Source: Streptomyces sp. DSM 110735 (lineage in GTDB: Bacteria; Actinomycetota; Actinomycetes; Streptomycetales; Streptomycetaceae). Taken from it: a DNA stretch of 64,000 nt. The notes beneath the pieces were generated by a model that saw only the letters and a list, made by a program, of their open reading frames with translations, did no database searches and was not told where the DNA came from. Positions 17,204 through 24,521 of the stretch are shown here, piece after piece. Location: assembly GCF_016482685.1 (NCBI RefSeq), contig NZ_JACYHF010000003.1, positions 434,001-498,000 on the forward strand, written 5' to 3'. The position numbers were made by a program, and so were the translations under genes. Position 1 is the first letter of the stretch. Every line of letters starts with the position of its first letter.

Positions 17204-18247
17204 ATGGTGTTCAAGAAGCTGCTCGGATCGCTCGGCGTGGGAGGGCCCACCGTGGACACGGTGCTGGAGCCCGGCCCCGCGCTGCCCGGCGGCACTCTGT
17301 CGGGGCAGGTCCATCTCCGGGGCGGGAAGGCCGACTTCGACATCGATCACATCACCCTGGAGCTGGTGGCCCGCGTCGAGGCCGAGCATGAGCACGGGGA
17401 GAGCGAGGGTGCGGTCGTCTTCGACCGGTTCACGGTGGGCGGCGGCTTCCGGTTGCGCGAGGGCGAGAGCCGGAGCGTGCCGTTCAGCGTGACGCTGCCC
17501 TGGGAGACGCCGGTCACCGAGCTGTACGGCCAGCCGCTCGGCATCGTGCTCGGCGTGCGCACCGAACTGGCTGTCGCCGGGGCGAAGGACAAGGGCGACC
17601 TCGACCCGCTCGCGGTGCGCCCGCTGCCCGTCCAGGAGGCGATCCTGGAGGCACTGGGTCAGCTCGGTTTCGGATTCCGTTCCGCCGACCTGGAGTTGGG
17701 GCGCATCGGCGGCACCGGGCAGCAACTCCCCTTCTACCAGGAGATCGAGCTGACCCCGGCACCGCAGTACGCCTACCAGGTACGGGAGTTCGAGCTGACC
17801 TTCCTCACCGACCCCGGCGGCATGGAGGTCGTCCTGGAGGCCGACAAGCGCGGCGGCTTCCTCTCCCCCGGGCACGACGCGCTCGCCCGCTTCACCGTCT
17901 CGCACGGCGAGGCGGACCGACCCGACTGGAACACCGTGGTCGACGGCTGGTTCCGCCAACTCGCCGAGCGGTGCGCGTCGTACGGGGCTCCCGGACCGTA
18001 CGGCCACGACGCTCCGTACGGACACGAGCCGTCGTACGGACACGAGCCCTCGTACGGACACGGACCCTCGTACGGCCACGAGCACGCGTACGGGCACGAC
18101 GGCGGGCACCACCGCTCCGGTCCCGGCATGGGCACCGCCATCGCGGCGGGCGCGGCGGGTCTCGCCGTCGGTGTCGTGGGCGGGATGGTCGCGGCCGAAG
18201 TCGTGGACGAGGTGGGCGACTTCTTCGAGGGCGACGAAGAGGACTGA
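17204..18247 (+). CDS. Spo0M-like sporulation-control protein with Tyr-Gly-His repeats
   Basis: A 347-residue protein beginning MVFKKLLGSLGVGGPTVDTV, the signature of SpoOM/Spo0M arrestin-like proteins. The first ~250 residues are the two-lobe beta-sandwich (GGTLSGQVHLRGGKADFDID; YVAR-type strands; LPFYQEIELTPAP). From about residue 255 the sequence becomes repeats of YGHEPS/YGHGPS type (six or so), then a Gly/Ala hydrophobic stretch (AIAAGAAGLAVGVVGGMVAAE) and an acidic end. The His-rich tail is unusual for Spo0M and could bind metal or mediate assembly. AAGGAG precedes the ATG. A BlaI-type palindrome lies upstream. Confidence 0.8.
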   Translation: MVFKKLLGSLGVGGPTVDTVLEPGPALPGGTLSGQVHLRGGKADFDIDHITLELVARVEAEHEHGESEGAVVFDRFTVGGGFRLREGESRSVPFSVTLPWETPVTELYGQPLGIVLGVRTELAVAGAKDKGDLDPLAVRPLPVQEAILEALGQLGFGFRSADLELGRIGGTGQQLPFYQEIELTPAPQYAYQVREFELTFLTDPGGMEVVLEADKRGGFLSPGHDALARFTVSHGEADRPDWNTVVDGWFRQLAERCASYGAPGPYGHDAPYGHEPSYGHEPSYGHGPSYGHEHAYGHDGGHHRSGPGMGTAIAAGAAGLAVGVVGGMVAAEVVDEVGDFFEGDEED

Positions 18248-18323
18248 GTAGGCGTCTTACGACGGGGGACACTCGGGAGCCGGGCACGGCACGGCTCCTC
18301 AAACCTTAGAGACTGGAGTGCTC

Positions 18324-18779
18324 ATGGCCCTGTGGGACCGCATCAAGGAATCCGCCGCCACCATGCAGACGCAACTGGTGGCGAAGAAGAACGACCTGAA
18401 GAGCGGCGCCTTCCGTGACGCCTCGATGGCGATGTGCGCGCTGGTCGCCGCCGCCGACGGCACGGTGGACCCCTCCGAGCGGCGCCGGGTGGCGCAACTC
18501 ATCGCCGGTAACGAGGTGTTGCAGAACTTCGACGCGATGGACCTCCAGCGCCGGTTCGAGGCGAACCTCGACAAGCTGACCGCCGACTTCGACTTCGGCA
18601 AGGTCAGCGTGCTCCAGGAGGTCGCCAAGGCGAAGAAGAAGCCCGCCGAGGCGCGTGCCGTCGTCCAGATCGGCATCGTGATCGGCGGCGCCGACGGCAA
18701 CTTCGACAAGGACGAGCAGGCTGTCGTGCGCGAGGCGTGTTACACCCTCGACCTGCCGCCGCACGAGTTCGACCTCTGA
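18324..18779 (+). CDS. TerB-like tellurite resistance protein
   Basis: A 151-residue all-helical protein. It has two copies of the TerB-type acidic repeat: AAADGTVDPSERRRVAQLI (residues about 47-65) and GGADGNFDKDEQAVVREAC near the C-terminus, which bind metal in KP-TerB. The ATG at 18324 has GGAG 6 bases upstream; a GTG six bases earlier is less likely. It lies 76 bases after the Spo0M-like gene and is probably co-transcribed. TerB proteins act in membrane stress and metal response complexes. Confidence 0.85.
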   Translation: MALWDRIKESAATMQTQLVAKKNDLKSGAFRDASMAMCALVAAADGTVDPSERRRVAQLIAGNEVLQNFDAMDLQRRFEANLDKLTADFDFGKVSVLQEVAKAKKKPAEARAVVQIGIVIGGADGNFDKDEQAVVREACYTLDLPPHEFDL

Positions 18780-18809
18780 TCCGACCTCTGACCGGCGCGA
18801 CGCGCCACG

Positions 18810-18839
18810 GGCGGCCACCTCTACAGCGGGGTGGCCGCC
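18810..18839. terminator. terminator between convergent genes
   Basis: A perfect 10-bp stem (GGCGGCCACC at 18810-18819 with GGTGGCCGCC at 18830-18839). It overlaps the stop codon of the M56 peptidase gene and lies 30 bases past the TerB-like gene, so it probably serves both. Confidence 0.65.
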
Positions 18840-19771
18840 TTCAGCACGAGGAACAGCGTCACCGCCGAATTGGCCGAGGACAGCGCGGAGATGGCCGTCC
18901 CGGCCGCCGCCGTCCACACCGCCACGCCCACGGCCGTGAACAGCGACGGCCAGGCGTGCGCGGTGGGCGCCGGGTGCAGCAGCGCCGCGACCCGGCGCGG
19001 GACGGGCCCGGGAGCCGCGAACCCCGCCAGGGCGGGGCCCGGTCCGACACCCGGTGCGGCACCCGCGATCAGCGCGGCCCTGCCGATGGCCCGCGCCACG
19101 GTACGGCGGCTGCGCACCACCCCCGCCGCCTCCTCGTCCGCCCACCGCTCCACGGTGTAGGACACGGCGGTGCGCAGCGGGCGCAGGAACGGATTGGCGC
19201 GCGCGGCGAGTTGGACGAACAGCAGGAACCTGTGGTGACGTGCCGTCAGATGTGCTCGCTCATGGGCGAACAGCGCCCGTCGCTCCGCCGGAGCCAGCCG
19301 GGACAGCATCCCGCTCGACACCACCACCCGACCGCGCCGCCGCCCGCGCTCCGGCAGGGCGTACGCGTAGGGCGCGTCGTCGGGCAGCACGGCGACCGTG
19401 CGCCGGGGCAGCCCGGCAAGGCTCCGCTCGGCCCGCCGTCGCACCCGGTGATGGCGCCACAGCAGGCGCCCGCAGCCGGAGACCACGGTGAGCAGGGCGG
19501 GGATGGCGGCCTGGCCGGCGATCTCGTCGTACGGCACCGCCTCGCGCACCTCGTCGTCGGACCAGCCGTCCGGCAGGGGGTTGCCCGGGAGTTGGGCGGT
19601 GCCGACGACCATGAGGAGGGCGAGGCAGACCGTGCTGCACAGAGCCAGCACGGCGGCCGTCACGGTCAGCAGCCAACTGGCGGTGCGCGGATGGAGCCGC
19701 TGCTCGGCCAGTCGCGCCACCGGCCACGCCGTCAGCGGCAGTACCAGCGGCAGGAGGACGAACACTCCCAT
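18821..19771 (-). CDS. M56 family membrane metallopeptidase (BlaR1/MecR1-like)
   Basis: A 316-residue membrane protein. The zinc-protease motif HERAH lies at residues 170-174 and the third ligand is probably in VERWADEEA. Hydrophobic helices are at the N-terminus (VFVLLPLVLPLTAWPVA, WLLTVTAAVLALCSTVCLAL) and C-terminus. It lacks the extracellular penicillin-binding domain of BlaR1, as most actinobacterial M56 proteins do. It follows the BlaI gene after six bases. In BlaR/BlaI systems the peptidase triggers removal of the repressor; the same logic is inferred here, with an unknown signal. Confidence 0.85.
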   Translation of the reverse strand: MGVFVLLPLVLPLTAWPVARLAEQRLHPRTASWLLTVTAAVLALCSTVCLALLMVVGTAQLPGNPLPDGWSDDEVREAVPYDEIAGQAAIPALLTVVSGCGRLLWRHHRVRRRAERSLAGLPRRTVAVLPDDAPYAYALPERGRRRGRVVVSSGMLSRLAPAERRALFAHERAHLTARHHRFLLFVQLAARANPFLRPLRTAVSYTVERWADEEAAGVVRSRRTVARAIGRAALIAGAAPGVGPGPALAGFAAPGPVPRRVAALLHPAPTAHAWPSLFTAVGVAVWTAAAGTAISALSSANSAVTLFLVLKAATPL

Positions 19772-19777
19772 GGGACC

Positions 19778-20164
19778 TCAGTCTTCTCCCTCCGGGCCCA
19801 GACGGCCCAGCAGTTGGCGCAGCACGCGTTCGTCGTCGGGCTCCAGCGAGGTGACGAAGCGGGACAGCACCGCCTCCCGGTCGCTCTCGCCGTCCAGCAC
19901 CTTGCGCATCCGGTGCGCGGCGAGCCCCGCCTGGTCCGAGACCGGCGTCCAGACGAAGGAGCGGCCCGCGCGCTCGCGGGTGACCGCGCCCTTGGCGAGC
20001 AGCCGGGTCAGGATGGTGATCACGGTCGTATAGGCGAGGTCGTCGCCCAGGCGTTCCTGGACCCACCCCACCGACGCGGGGGCGCGCGCCTCGCGCAGGG
20101 CCGAGAGCACCAGCCCCTCCAGCTCGCCCTGTCCCCGCCGCCGGGGACGCCGTTCGTCGCTCAC
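19778..20164 (-). CDS. blaI: BlaI/MecI/CopY family transcriptional repressor
   Basis: A 128-residue winged-helix repressor. GELEGLVLSALREARAPASV starts the first helices. LAYTTVITILTRLLAKGAV is the recognition region, and RAGRSFVWTPVSDQ is the wing. The C-terminal helices (AVLSRFVTSLEPDDERVLRQ) dimerise. The GTG at 20164 has GGGAG upstream; the frame continues further but as low complexity. It is co-transcribed with the M56 peptidase. Candidate operators with TCTACA/TGTAGA arms are at 17130-17145 and 20592-20607. Confidence 0.9.
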   Translation of the reverse strand: MSDERRPRRRGQGELEGLVLSALREARAPASVGWVQERLGDDLAYTTVITILTRLLAKGAVTRERAGRSFVWTPVSDQAGLAAHRMRKVLDGESDREAVLSRFVTSLEPDDERVLRQLLGRLGPEGED

Positions 20165-20321
20165 GTCCGCTCCCTTCCGCCTCTGCCGGTCCGTCCGCCC
20201 CCGCCAGACCTTCCGCCGGTCCTTGCGCGCCCGACGGGTCGCCGTCCGGTCGCCGGGCACGACGGTCGCCGGGCCGCGCCGCGGCGCCCCGAGCAGGGCA
20301 GAGGTCCGGGGCGGGCGGCGG

Positions 20322-20540
20322 TCAGGACCGTGGCCCGTCGCCGCGCCCAACGATCTTTCCCTCCACGACGTTCCCGGCGGACGGGTCCGGCGCGGCGTCC
20401 TGCTCCTTGCGGGCCCGCGCCTCGCTCTTGAAGATCCGGACCGCCTTCCCCGTGGCACGGGTCAGCTCCGGCAGCTTCCTGACGCCGAGAATCACGGCGA
20501 ACACAAGGAGAATCAGGGCCAGTTCACTCAGGCCGAACAT
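20322..20540 (-). CDS. tatA: TatA-like Sec-independent protein translocase subunit
   Basis: A 72-residue protein. FGLSELALILLVFAVILGVRKLPELTRATG is the TatA/E layout: one N-terminal membrane helix, a hinge Gly and an amphipathic helix with KLPEL. A charged tail follows (KSEARARKEQDAAPDPSAG). ATG at 20540 has GGGAG about 9 bases upstream. It lies 157 bases upstream of blaI on the same strand, behind a BlaI-type palindrome. It is probably an accessory TatA, since tatAC is normally elsewhere in Streptomyces. Confidence 0.85.
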   Translation of the reverse strand: MFGLSELALILLVFAVILGVRKLPELTRATGKAVRIFKSEARARKEQDAAPDPSAGNVVEGKIVGRGDGPRS

Positions 20541-20591
20541 CGTTTCGCGCTCCCTTCGGGCGGGTGGCTGACATCCGGCACACCCTTCACA

Positions 20592-20607
20592 TCTACATTG
20601 CTGTAGA
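20592..20607. promoter_or_regulatory. TCTACA-N4-TGTAGA palindrome, candidate BlaI-type operator
   Basis: TCTACATTGCTGTAGA is a perfect 6-bp inverted repeat around TTGC, 52 bases before the TatA-like start and about 100 bases before the divergent ion-channel gene. Its arms are identical to those at 17130-17145. Confidence 0.6.
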
Positions 20608-20708
20608 AGTCTTGCGTAGAGCATGATCGCTCAACAAGCCCGCCGTCCGCTCCGGATCGCCGGTAGGAGGGCGGAGAAGCACCGCGCCGCACGGAGGAAC
20701 AGAGCAGG

Positions 20709-21608
20709 ATGACCGGCACCACCCCCTCGATCCGGCCGGTTCCCGCCCGGGTCTCCCTCGCCTCATGGTGTCGTGGCGTCACCGGGGCGCGCTGGTTCGC
20801 GGTCACCGTGGTCGGGCTGATCCTGGCCAACGCGGCGCTGCTCGGCGCGGAGACCTATCCGGGTCTCGCCGCCGAGTGGCACACCGCGTTACGCCTGGCG
20901 GAGCGCGCGTGCGTGGCCGGGTTCACGGTGGAGATCCTGCTGCGCCTGGGCGCCCACGCCGACCGCCCCCGCGACTTCTTCCGCGACCCGTGGAACCTCT
21001 TCGACCTGGCCGTCGTCCTCAGCGCGTTCCTGCCGGTGGTCCGCGAGAACACCACCGTGCTACGACTTTTGCGCCTGGCGCGCGTCCTGCGCACCGCCCG
21101 CTTCCTGCCCCAACTGCGCATCGTGCTGGTCGCGGTCGCCCGCAGCCTGCCCGGCACGGTGAGCTTCCTCCTCGTCGGCGCGCTGCTGCTCTACGTCTAC
21201 GCGATGGTCGGCTGGGTCTTCTTCGCCCACGCCGACCCCGAGCACTACGGCTCGATCGGGCGCGCCGTCCTCACCCTGTTCCTCCTGATGACCCTGGACG
21301 GCATCGGCGACGCCGTCCACGCGGGTCTGGTGATCTCCCGCTGGAGCCTCCTCTACTACGCCTCCTACGTCCTCCTCGCCTCCTTCGTCCTGGTCAACGT
21401 CCTGATCGGCGTCGTCCTGACCTCCCTGGAGGAGGCTCGCGAAATGGAACAGCCCCACCCGGACCCACCCACCGCACCGGACCGCACCCCCACGGACCTG
21501 CTCGCCCGCATCGCGACGGCCCGCCGCGCCCTGGACGACCTGGAGCAGAGCCTGTCCGCCACGGCACCGCAGGCGACCCCGCGCGAACCGGAGCACACCC
21601 CTGGCTGA
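20709..21608 (+). CDS. voltage-gated-type ion channel (BacNaV-like), six transmembrane segments
   Basis: A 299-residue single-domain channel with S1-S6. The S4 voltage sensor is VLRLLRLARVLRTARFLPQLR-like (residues about 117-137), with Arg every third position. The pore helix and filter are TLFLLMTLDGIGD, with the filter TLDGIGD at residues 195-201. S6 is YVLLASFVLVNVLIGVVLTSLEEA. The C-terminus ends in a coiled-coil-like helix (DLLARIATARRALDDLEQSL), as in NaChBac tetramers. Asp replaces the Glu of the sodium-channel filter TLESW. It is divergent from the TatA-like gene. Confidence 0.85.
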   Translation: MTGTTPSIRPVPARVSLASWCRGVTGARWFAVTVVGLILANAALLGAETYPGLAAEWHTALRLAERACVAGFTVEILLRLGAHADRPRDFFRDPWNLFDLAVVLSAFLPVVRENTTVLRLLRLARVLRTARFLPQLRIVLVAVARSLPGTVSFLLVGALLLYVYAMVGWVFFAHADPEHYGSIGRAVLTLFLLMTLDGIGDAVHAGLVISRWSLLYYASYVLLASFVLVNVLIGVVLTSLEEAREMEQPHPDPPTAPDRTPTDLLARIATARRALDDLEQSLSATAPQATPREPEHTPG

Positions 21609-21645
21609 CGAGCCCGCGCCCCCTCCCGTCCCCTAAAGTCGCCCC

Positions 21646-22278
21646 ATGCTCCTGTGGCTCAACGGTCCCTTCGGGGGCGGCAAGACGCAGACCGCCTATG
21701 AGCTGGAGCGTCGGCTGGCGGACAGCGTGGTGTGCGATCCCGAGCACATCGGGTTCGGGCTGCACCGGATGACGCCCCGGTCGCTGCGCGGCGACTTCCA
21801 GGACATCCGCGCCTGGCGGCAGGGGGTGTTCGAGGTGCTGGACCACGTGCTCAGCGAGTACGACGGGACGGTGATCGTGCCGATGACGGTCGTGGAGCCC
21901 GCATATTTCCGGGAGATGGTGGGGCGGCTGCGCGAACGGGGGCACGATGTACGGCACTTCGCGCTGATGGCGGAGCGCGAGACCGTGCTGCGGCGGTTGC
22001 GGGAGCGGGGCTTCGGGCGGGCCGTGCGGTTTCTCGCGGGCGAGAAGGCGGCGCTGCGCGGGGAGAGTTTCGCGGTGGCCAAGCTCGATCTCTGTCTGGA
22101 GCGGCTGCGCGGCGAGGAGTTCGCGGAGCAGGTGTGGACCGACCGGCTGAGCATTCCCGAGGTCGCCGAGCGCGTCGCGGCGAGCGCCGGGCTGCCGCTC
22201 GCTCCGGACCGGGGCGGCGCGTTGCGGGGGCGGCTGCGGCGGGCGCGGACGGGGGTCCGGCACATCCGGTTCGACTGA
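21646..22278 (+). CDS. tmrB: TmrB-like P-loop ATP-binding protein (tunicamycin-resistance family)
   Basis: A 210-residue P-loop protein with Walker A GPFGGGKT at residues 7-14. The pattern LWLNGPFGGGKTQTAYELER, VIVPMTVVEPAYFREMVGRL and HFALMAERETVLRRLRERG follows Bacillus subtilis TmrB closely. Later blocks (LSIPEVAERVAASAGLPL) also match. TmrB is a membrane-associated ATP-binding protein giving tunicamycin resistance. TAAAGT at 21634-21639 stands 6 bases before the ATG, so translation is probably from a leaderless mRNA. Confidence 0.8.
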   Translation: MLLWLNGPFGGGKTQTAYELERRLADSVVCDPEHIGFGLHRMTPRSLRGDFQDIRAWRQGVFEVLDHVLSEYDGTVIVPMTVVEPAYFREMVGRLRERGHDVRHFALMAERETVLRRLRERGFGRAVRFLAGEKAALRGESFAVAKLDLCLERLRGEEFAEQVWTDRLSIPEVAERVAASAGLPLAPDRGGALRGRLRRARTGVRHIRFD

Positions 22279-22319
22279 GGATTTCCGAGGCCAGGAGGGC
22301 TGTGGGCTGTCGCGCGGGG

Positions 22320-22461
22320 CGGATGTGTGGTACTTTTTAGGCGTTGCAGTTGTGGTACCCATGAACCTATGTGCGCCTGACGGGAATGTATCCATCGGGC
22401 GCATTAGTTGTTTTACCGGTTGTCTCCGGATGGGGCCTCTGCCTACCAGAAGGAGAAAATC
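22320..22461 (+). promoter_or_regulatory. promoter and 5' leader of the cold-shock gene
   Basis: This 140-base stretch before the csp start is more A/T-rich than its surroundings. It holds GTGGTAC twice (near 22328 and 22352) and a possible hairpin with TGCGCC and GGCGCA arms around 22372-22404. Long structured leaders are common on csp mRNAs. No precise start site can be fixed. Confidence 0.35.
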
Positions 22462-22665
22462 ATGGCTCAGGGAACCGTGAAGTGGTTCAACTCTGAGAAG
22501 GGCTTCGGCTTCATCGAGCAGGACGGTGGCGGCCCCGACGTCTTCGCCCACTACTCGAACATCGCGACGCAGGGCTTCCGTGAGCTCCAGGAGGGCCAGC
22601 GCGTGTCCTTCGACGTCACGCAGGGCCAGAAGGGCCCGCAGGCGGAGAACATCGTCCCCGCCTGA
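22462..22665 (+). CDS. CspA family cold-shock protein
   Basis: A 67-residue single cold-shock domain. It has RNP1 KGFGFI and RNP2 VFAHYSNI, with the typical start [14 protein letters not shown]. It binds single-stranded RNA and DNA as a chaperone. AGAAGGAG precedes the ATG. A DEAD-box helicase gene follows behind a hairpin, a csp/helicase pairing known in Streptomyces. Confidence 0.97.
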   Translation: MAQGTVKWFNSEKGFGFIEQDGGGPDVFAHYSNIATQGFRELQEGQRVSFDVTQGQKGPQAENIVPA

Positions 22666-22687
22666 TCGCCGGACGCGTCATCGCTCG

Positions 22688-22720
22688 CCGGGGTTCGCAC
22701 CATCGCGGTGCGAACCCCGG
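22688..22720 (+). terminator. terminator/attenuator after csp
   Basis: A perfect 14-bp stem (22688-22701 with 22707-22720) with a five-base loop is followed by TTTGCTGTT. It lies between the csp stop and the helicase start and should separate most csp transcripts from the helicase. Confidence 0.85.
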
Positions 22721-22751
22721 TTTGCTGTTCCCAGGAAGGCACACACACCGC

Positions 22752-24410
22752 ATGTCCCGCAGGCCGCAGAAGCCGACCCGTCGCGCCGCCCCCTCCTCCC
22801 CCGTGTCTCCGCCCCAAGAATTCCGGCTCCCGGAGAGCAGGACGCCCGCGCTCGAGCCCATCGCGGAATTCGCCGACATGGAGCTTCCGGCCGCACTGCT
22901 GAAGTGCCTGGCCGCGCAGGGCGTGACCACCCCGTTCCCCATCCAGGCCGCCGCGCTGCCCAACGCGCTGGCGGGGCGTGACCTGCTGGGTCGGGGCCGT
23001 ACCGGTTCCGGCAAGACGCTCGCGTTCGGACTCGCGGTGCTGGCCCGTACGGCCGGGCTGCGGGCGCAGCCCAAGGCTCCCCTCGCGCTCGTCCTGGTGC
23101 CCACCCGTGAGCTGGCCCAGCAGGTGACGGACGCGCTGACCCCGTACGCGACGGCGGTCAACCTGCGGATGGCCACCGTCGTCGGCGGTCTCTCCATCAC
23201 CAAGCAGGCCGCCACGCTCCGCCGCGGCGTCGAGGTGCTCGTGGCCTGCCCGGGACGGCTGAACGACCTCGTGGAGCGCGGTGACTGCCTCCTGGAGGAC
23301 ATACGGATCACAGTGCTGGACGAAGCCGACCAGATGACCGACATGGGCTTCCTGCCGCAGATCACCAAGGTGATCCAGCGGGTGCGCCCGGGCGGTCAGC
23401 ACATGCTCTTCTCGGCCACCCTGGACCGCAACATCGACCGGCTGGTGCAGCGCTTCCTGGACGACCCGGTCGTGCACTCGGTGGACCCGTCCGCCGGTGC
23501 CGTGTCCACCATGGAGCACCACGTCCTCCACCTGCTGGACGAGACCGACAAGAAGGCGGTCACGACCCGTATCGCGGCGCGTGACGGCCGAGTGATCCTC
23601 TTCCTGGACACCAAGCGCTCGGCCGACCGTCTCGCCAAGCGGCTGCTGTCCGTCGGCGTGCGCGCCGCCGCCCTGCACGGCGGCCGCAGCCAGCCGCAGC
23701 GCAACCGCGCCCTGGAGCAGTTCAAGGACGGCCGGATCACCGCGCTGGTGGCGACGAACGTGGCCGCGCGCGGCATCCACGTCGACGACCTCGACCTGGT
23801 CGTCAACGTCGACCCGCCCACCGACCACAAGGACTACCTGCACCGGGGCGGCCGTACCGCCCGAGCGGGCGGCTCCGGCAGCGTGGTCACCCTGGTCCTG
23901 CCCGAGCAGAAGCGCGACGTCAACCAGCTCATGTCGGCGGCGGGCATCCGCCCCCGTACGACGCGGGTCACCTCGACCGCGCCCGAGCTGACCGCCATCA
24001 CCGGCGCGCGCGAGCCGTCCGGTGTGGCCGTCGTCCTGGAACCGGCACAGCCGGAGCAGCCCGCGGCGAAGTCGTCCGGGCGTCCCTCCCGCAGGTCCCG
24101 CGGCGGGGGCGCGGGCGGGAGCCGGGGCGCCAGGGCGGGCGCGCAGTCCTCGCCCCAGGCCACCACCGGCCGACCGTCCCGCCGTACCGGGACCGAGGGC
24201 GGAACCGGCACCGGCACGGCGGCCAAGACCGGCGGCAGGACGGGCGCGAAGTCCGCGACCAAGCCCACCGCCCGCACCGGCGGCAAGCCCACGGCGAAGC
24301 CCGCCGTCCGGAACGGCGCGAAGCCCGCGGCCAAGCCCGCCGCGAAGTCCGGCCGCCCCGCGGCGGCCCGGCGCCGGAGCGGAACCAGGAGCGGCGGCGA
24401 CCAGGGCTGA
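22752..24410 (+). CDS. DEAD-box ATP-dependent RNA helicase
   Basis: A 552-residue helicase. Motifs in order: Q motif around TPFPIQAAALPN, motif I GRTGSGKT, Ia PTRELAQQ, II VLDEADQM, III SAT, IV VILFLDTK, V ATNVAARGIHVDD, VI HRGGRTARAG. The C-terminal ~150 residues are a basic, low-complexity tail of Lys/Pro/Ala/Gly repeats (KPTAKPAVRNGAKPAAKP), typical of actinobacterial cold-shock helicases and probably RNA-binding. The start is taken at ATG 22752 (MSRRPQKPTRR) with AGGAAGG upstream. It acts with the CspA protein in unwinding mRNA and rRNA. Confidence 0.95.
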   Translation: MSRRPQKPTRRAAPSSPVSPPQEFRLPESRTPALEPIAEFADMELPAALLKCLAAQGVTTPFPIQAAALPNALAGRDLLGRGRTGSGKTLAFGLAVLARTAGLRAQPKAPLALVLVPTRELAQQVTDALTPYATAVNLRMATVVGGLSITKQAATLRRGVEVLVACPGRLNDLVERGDCLLEDIRITVLDEADQMTDMGFLPQITKVIQRVRPGGQHMLFSATLDRNIDRLVQRFLDDPVVHSVDPSAGAVSTMEHHVLHLLDETDKKAVTTRIAARDGRVILFLDTKRSADRLAKRLLSVGVRAAALHGGRSQPQRNRALEQFKDGRITALVATNVAARGIHVDDLDLVVNVDPPTDHKDYLHRGGRTARAGGSGSVVTLVLPEQKRDVNQLMSAAGIRPRTTRVTSTAPELTAITGAREPSGVAVVLEPAQPEQPAAKSSGRPSRRSRGGGAGGSRGARAGAQSSPQATTGRPSRRTGTEGGTGTGTAAKTGGRTGAKSATKPTARTGGKPTAKPAVRNGAKPAAKPAAKSGRPAAARRRSGTRSGGDQG

Positions 24411-24435
24411 CCTGATCCCGTCATCGCACCGCTGC

Positions 24436-24489
24436 CGGGCCCTCCCCGAGATCGAGATCCAGTTCCTGATCCGACTCGGGGAGGGCCCG
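24436..24489. terminator. bidirectional terminator
   Basis: A perfect 15-bp inverted repeat (24436-24450 with 24475-24489) encloses a 24-base loop between the helicase and the convergent regulator gene. Confidence 0.75.
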
Positions 24490-24521
24490 TACGCGTTTTC
24501 AGGACGACCGGTCGCGCCGGC

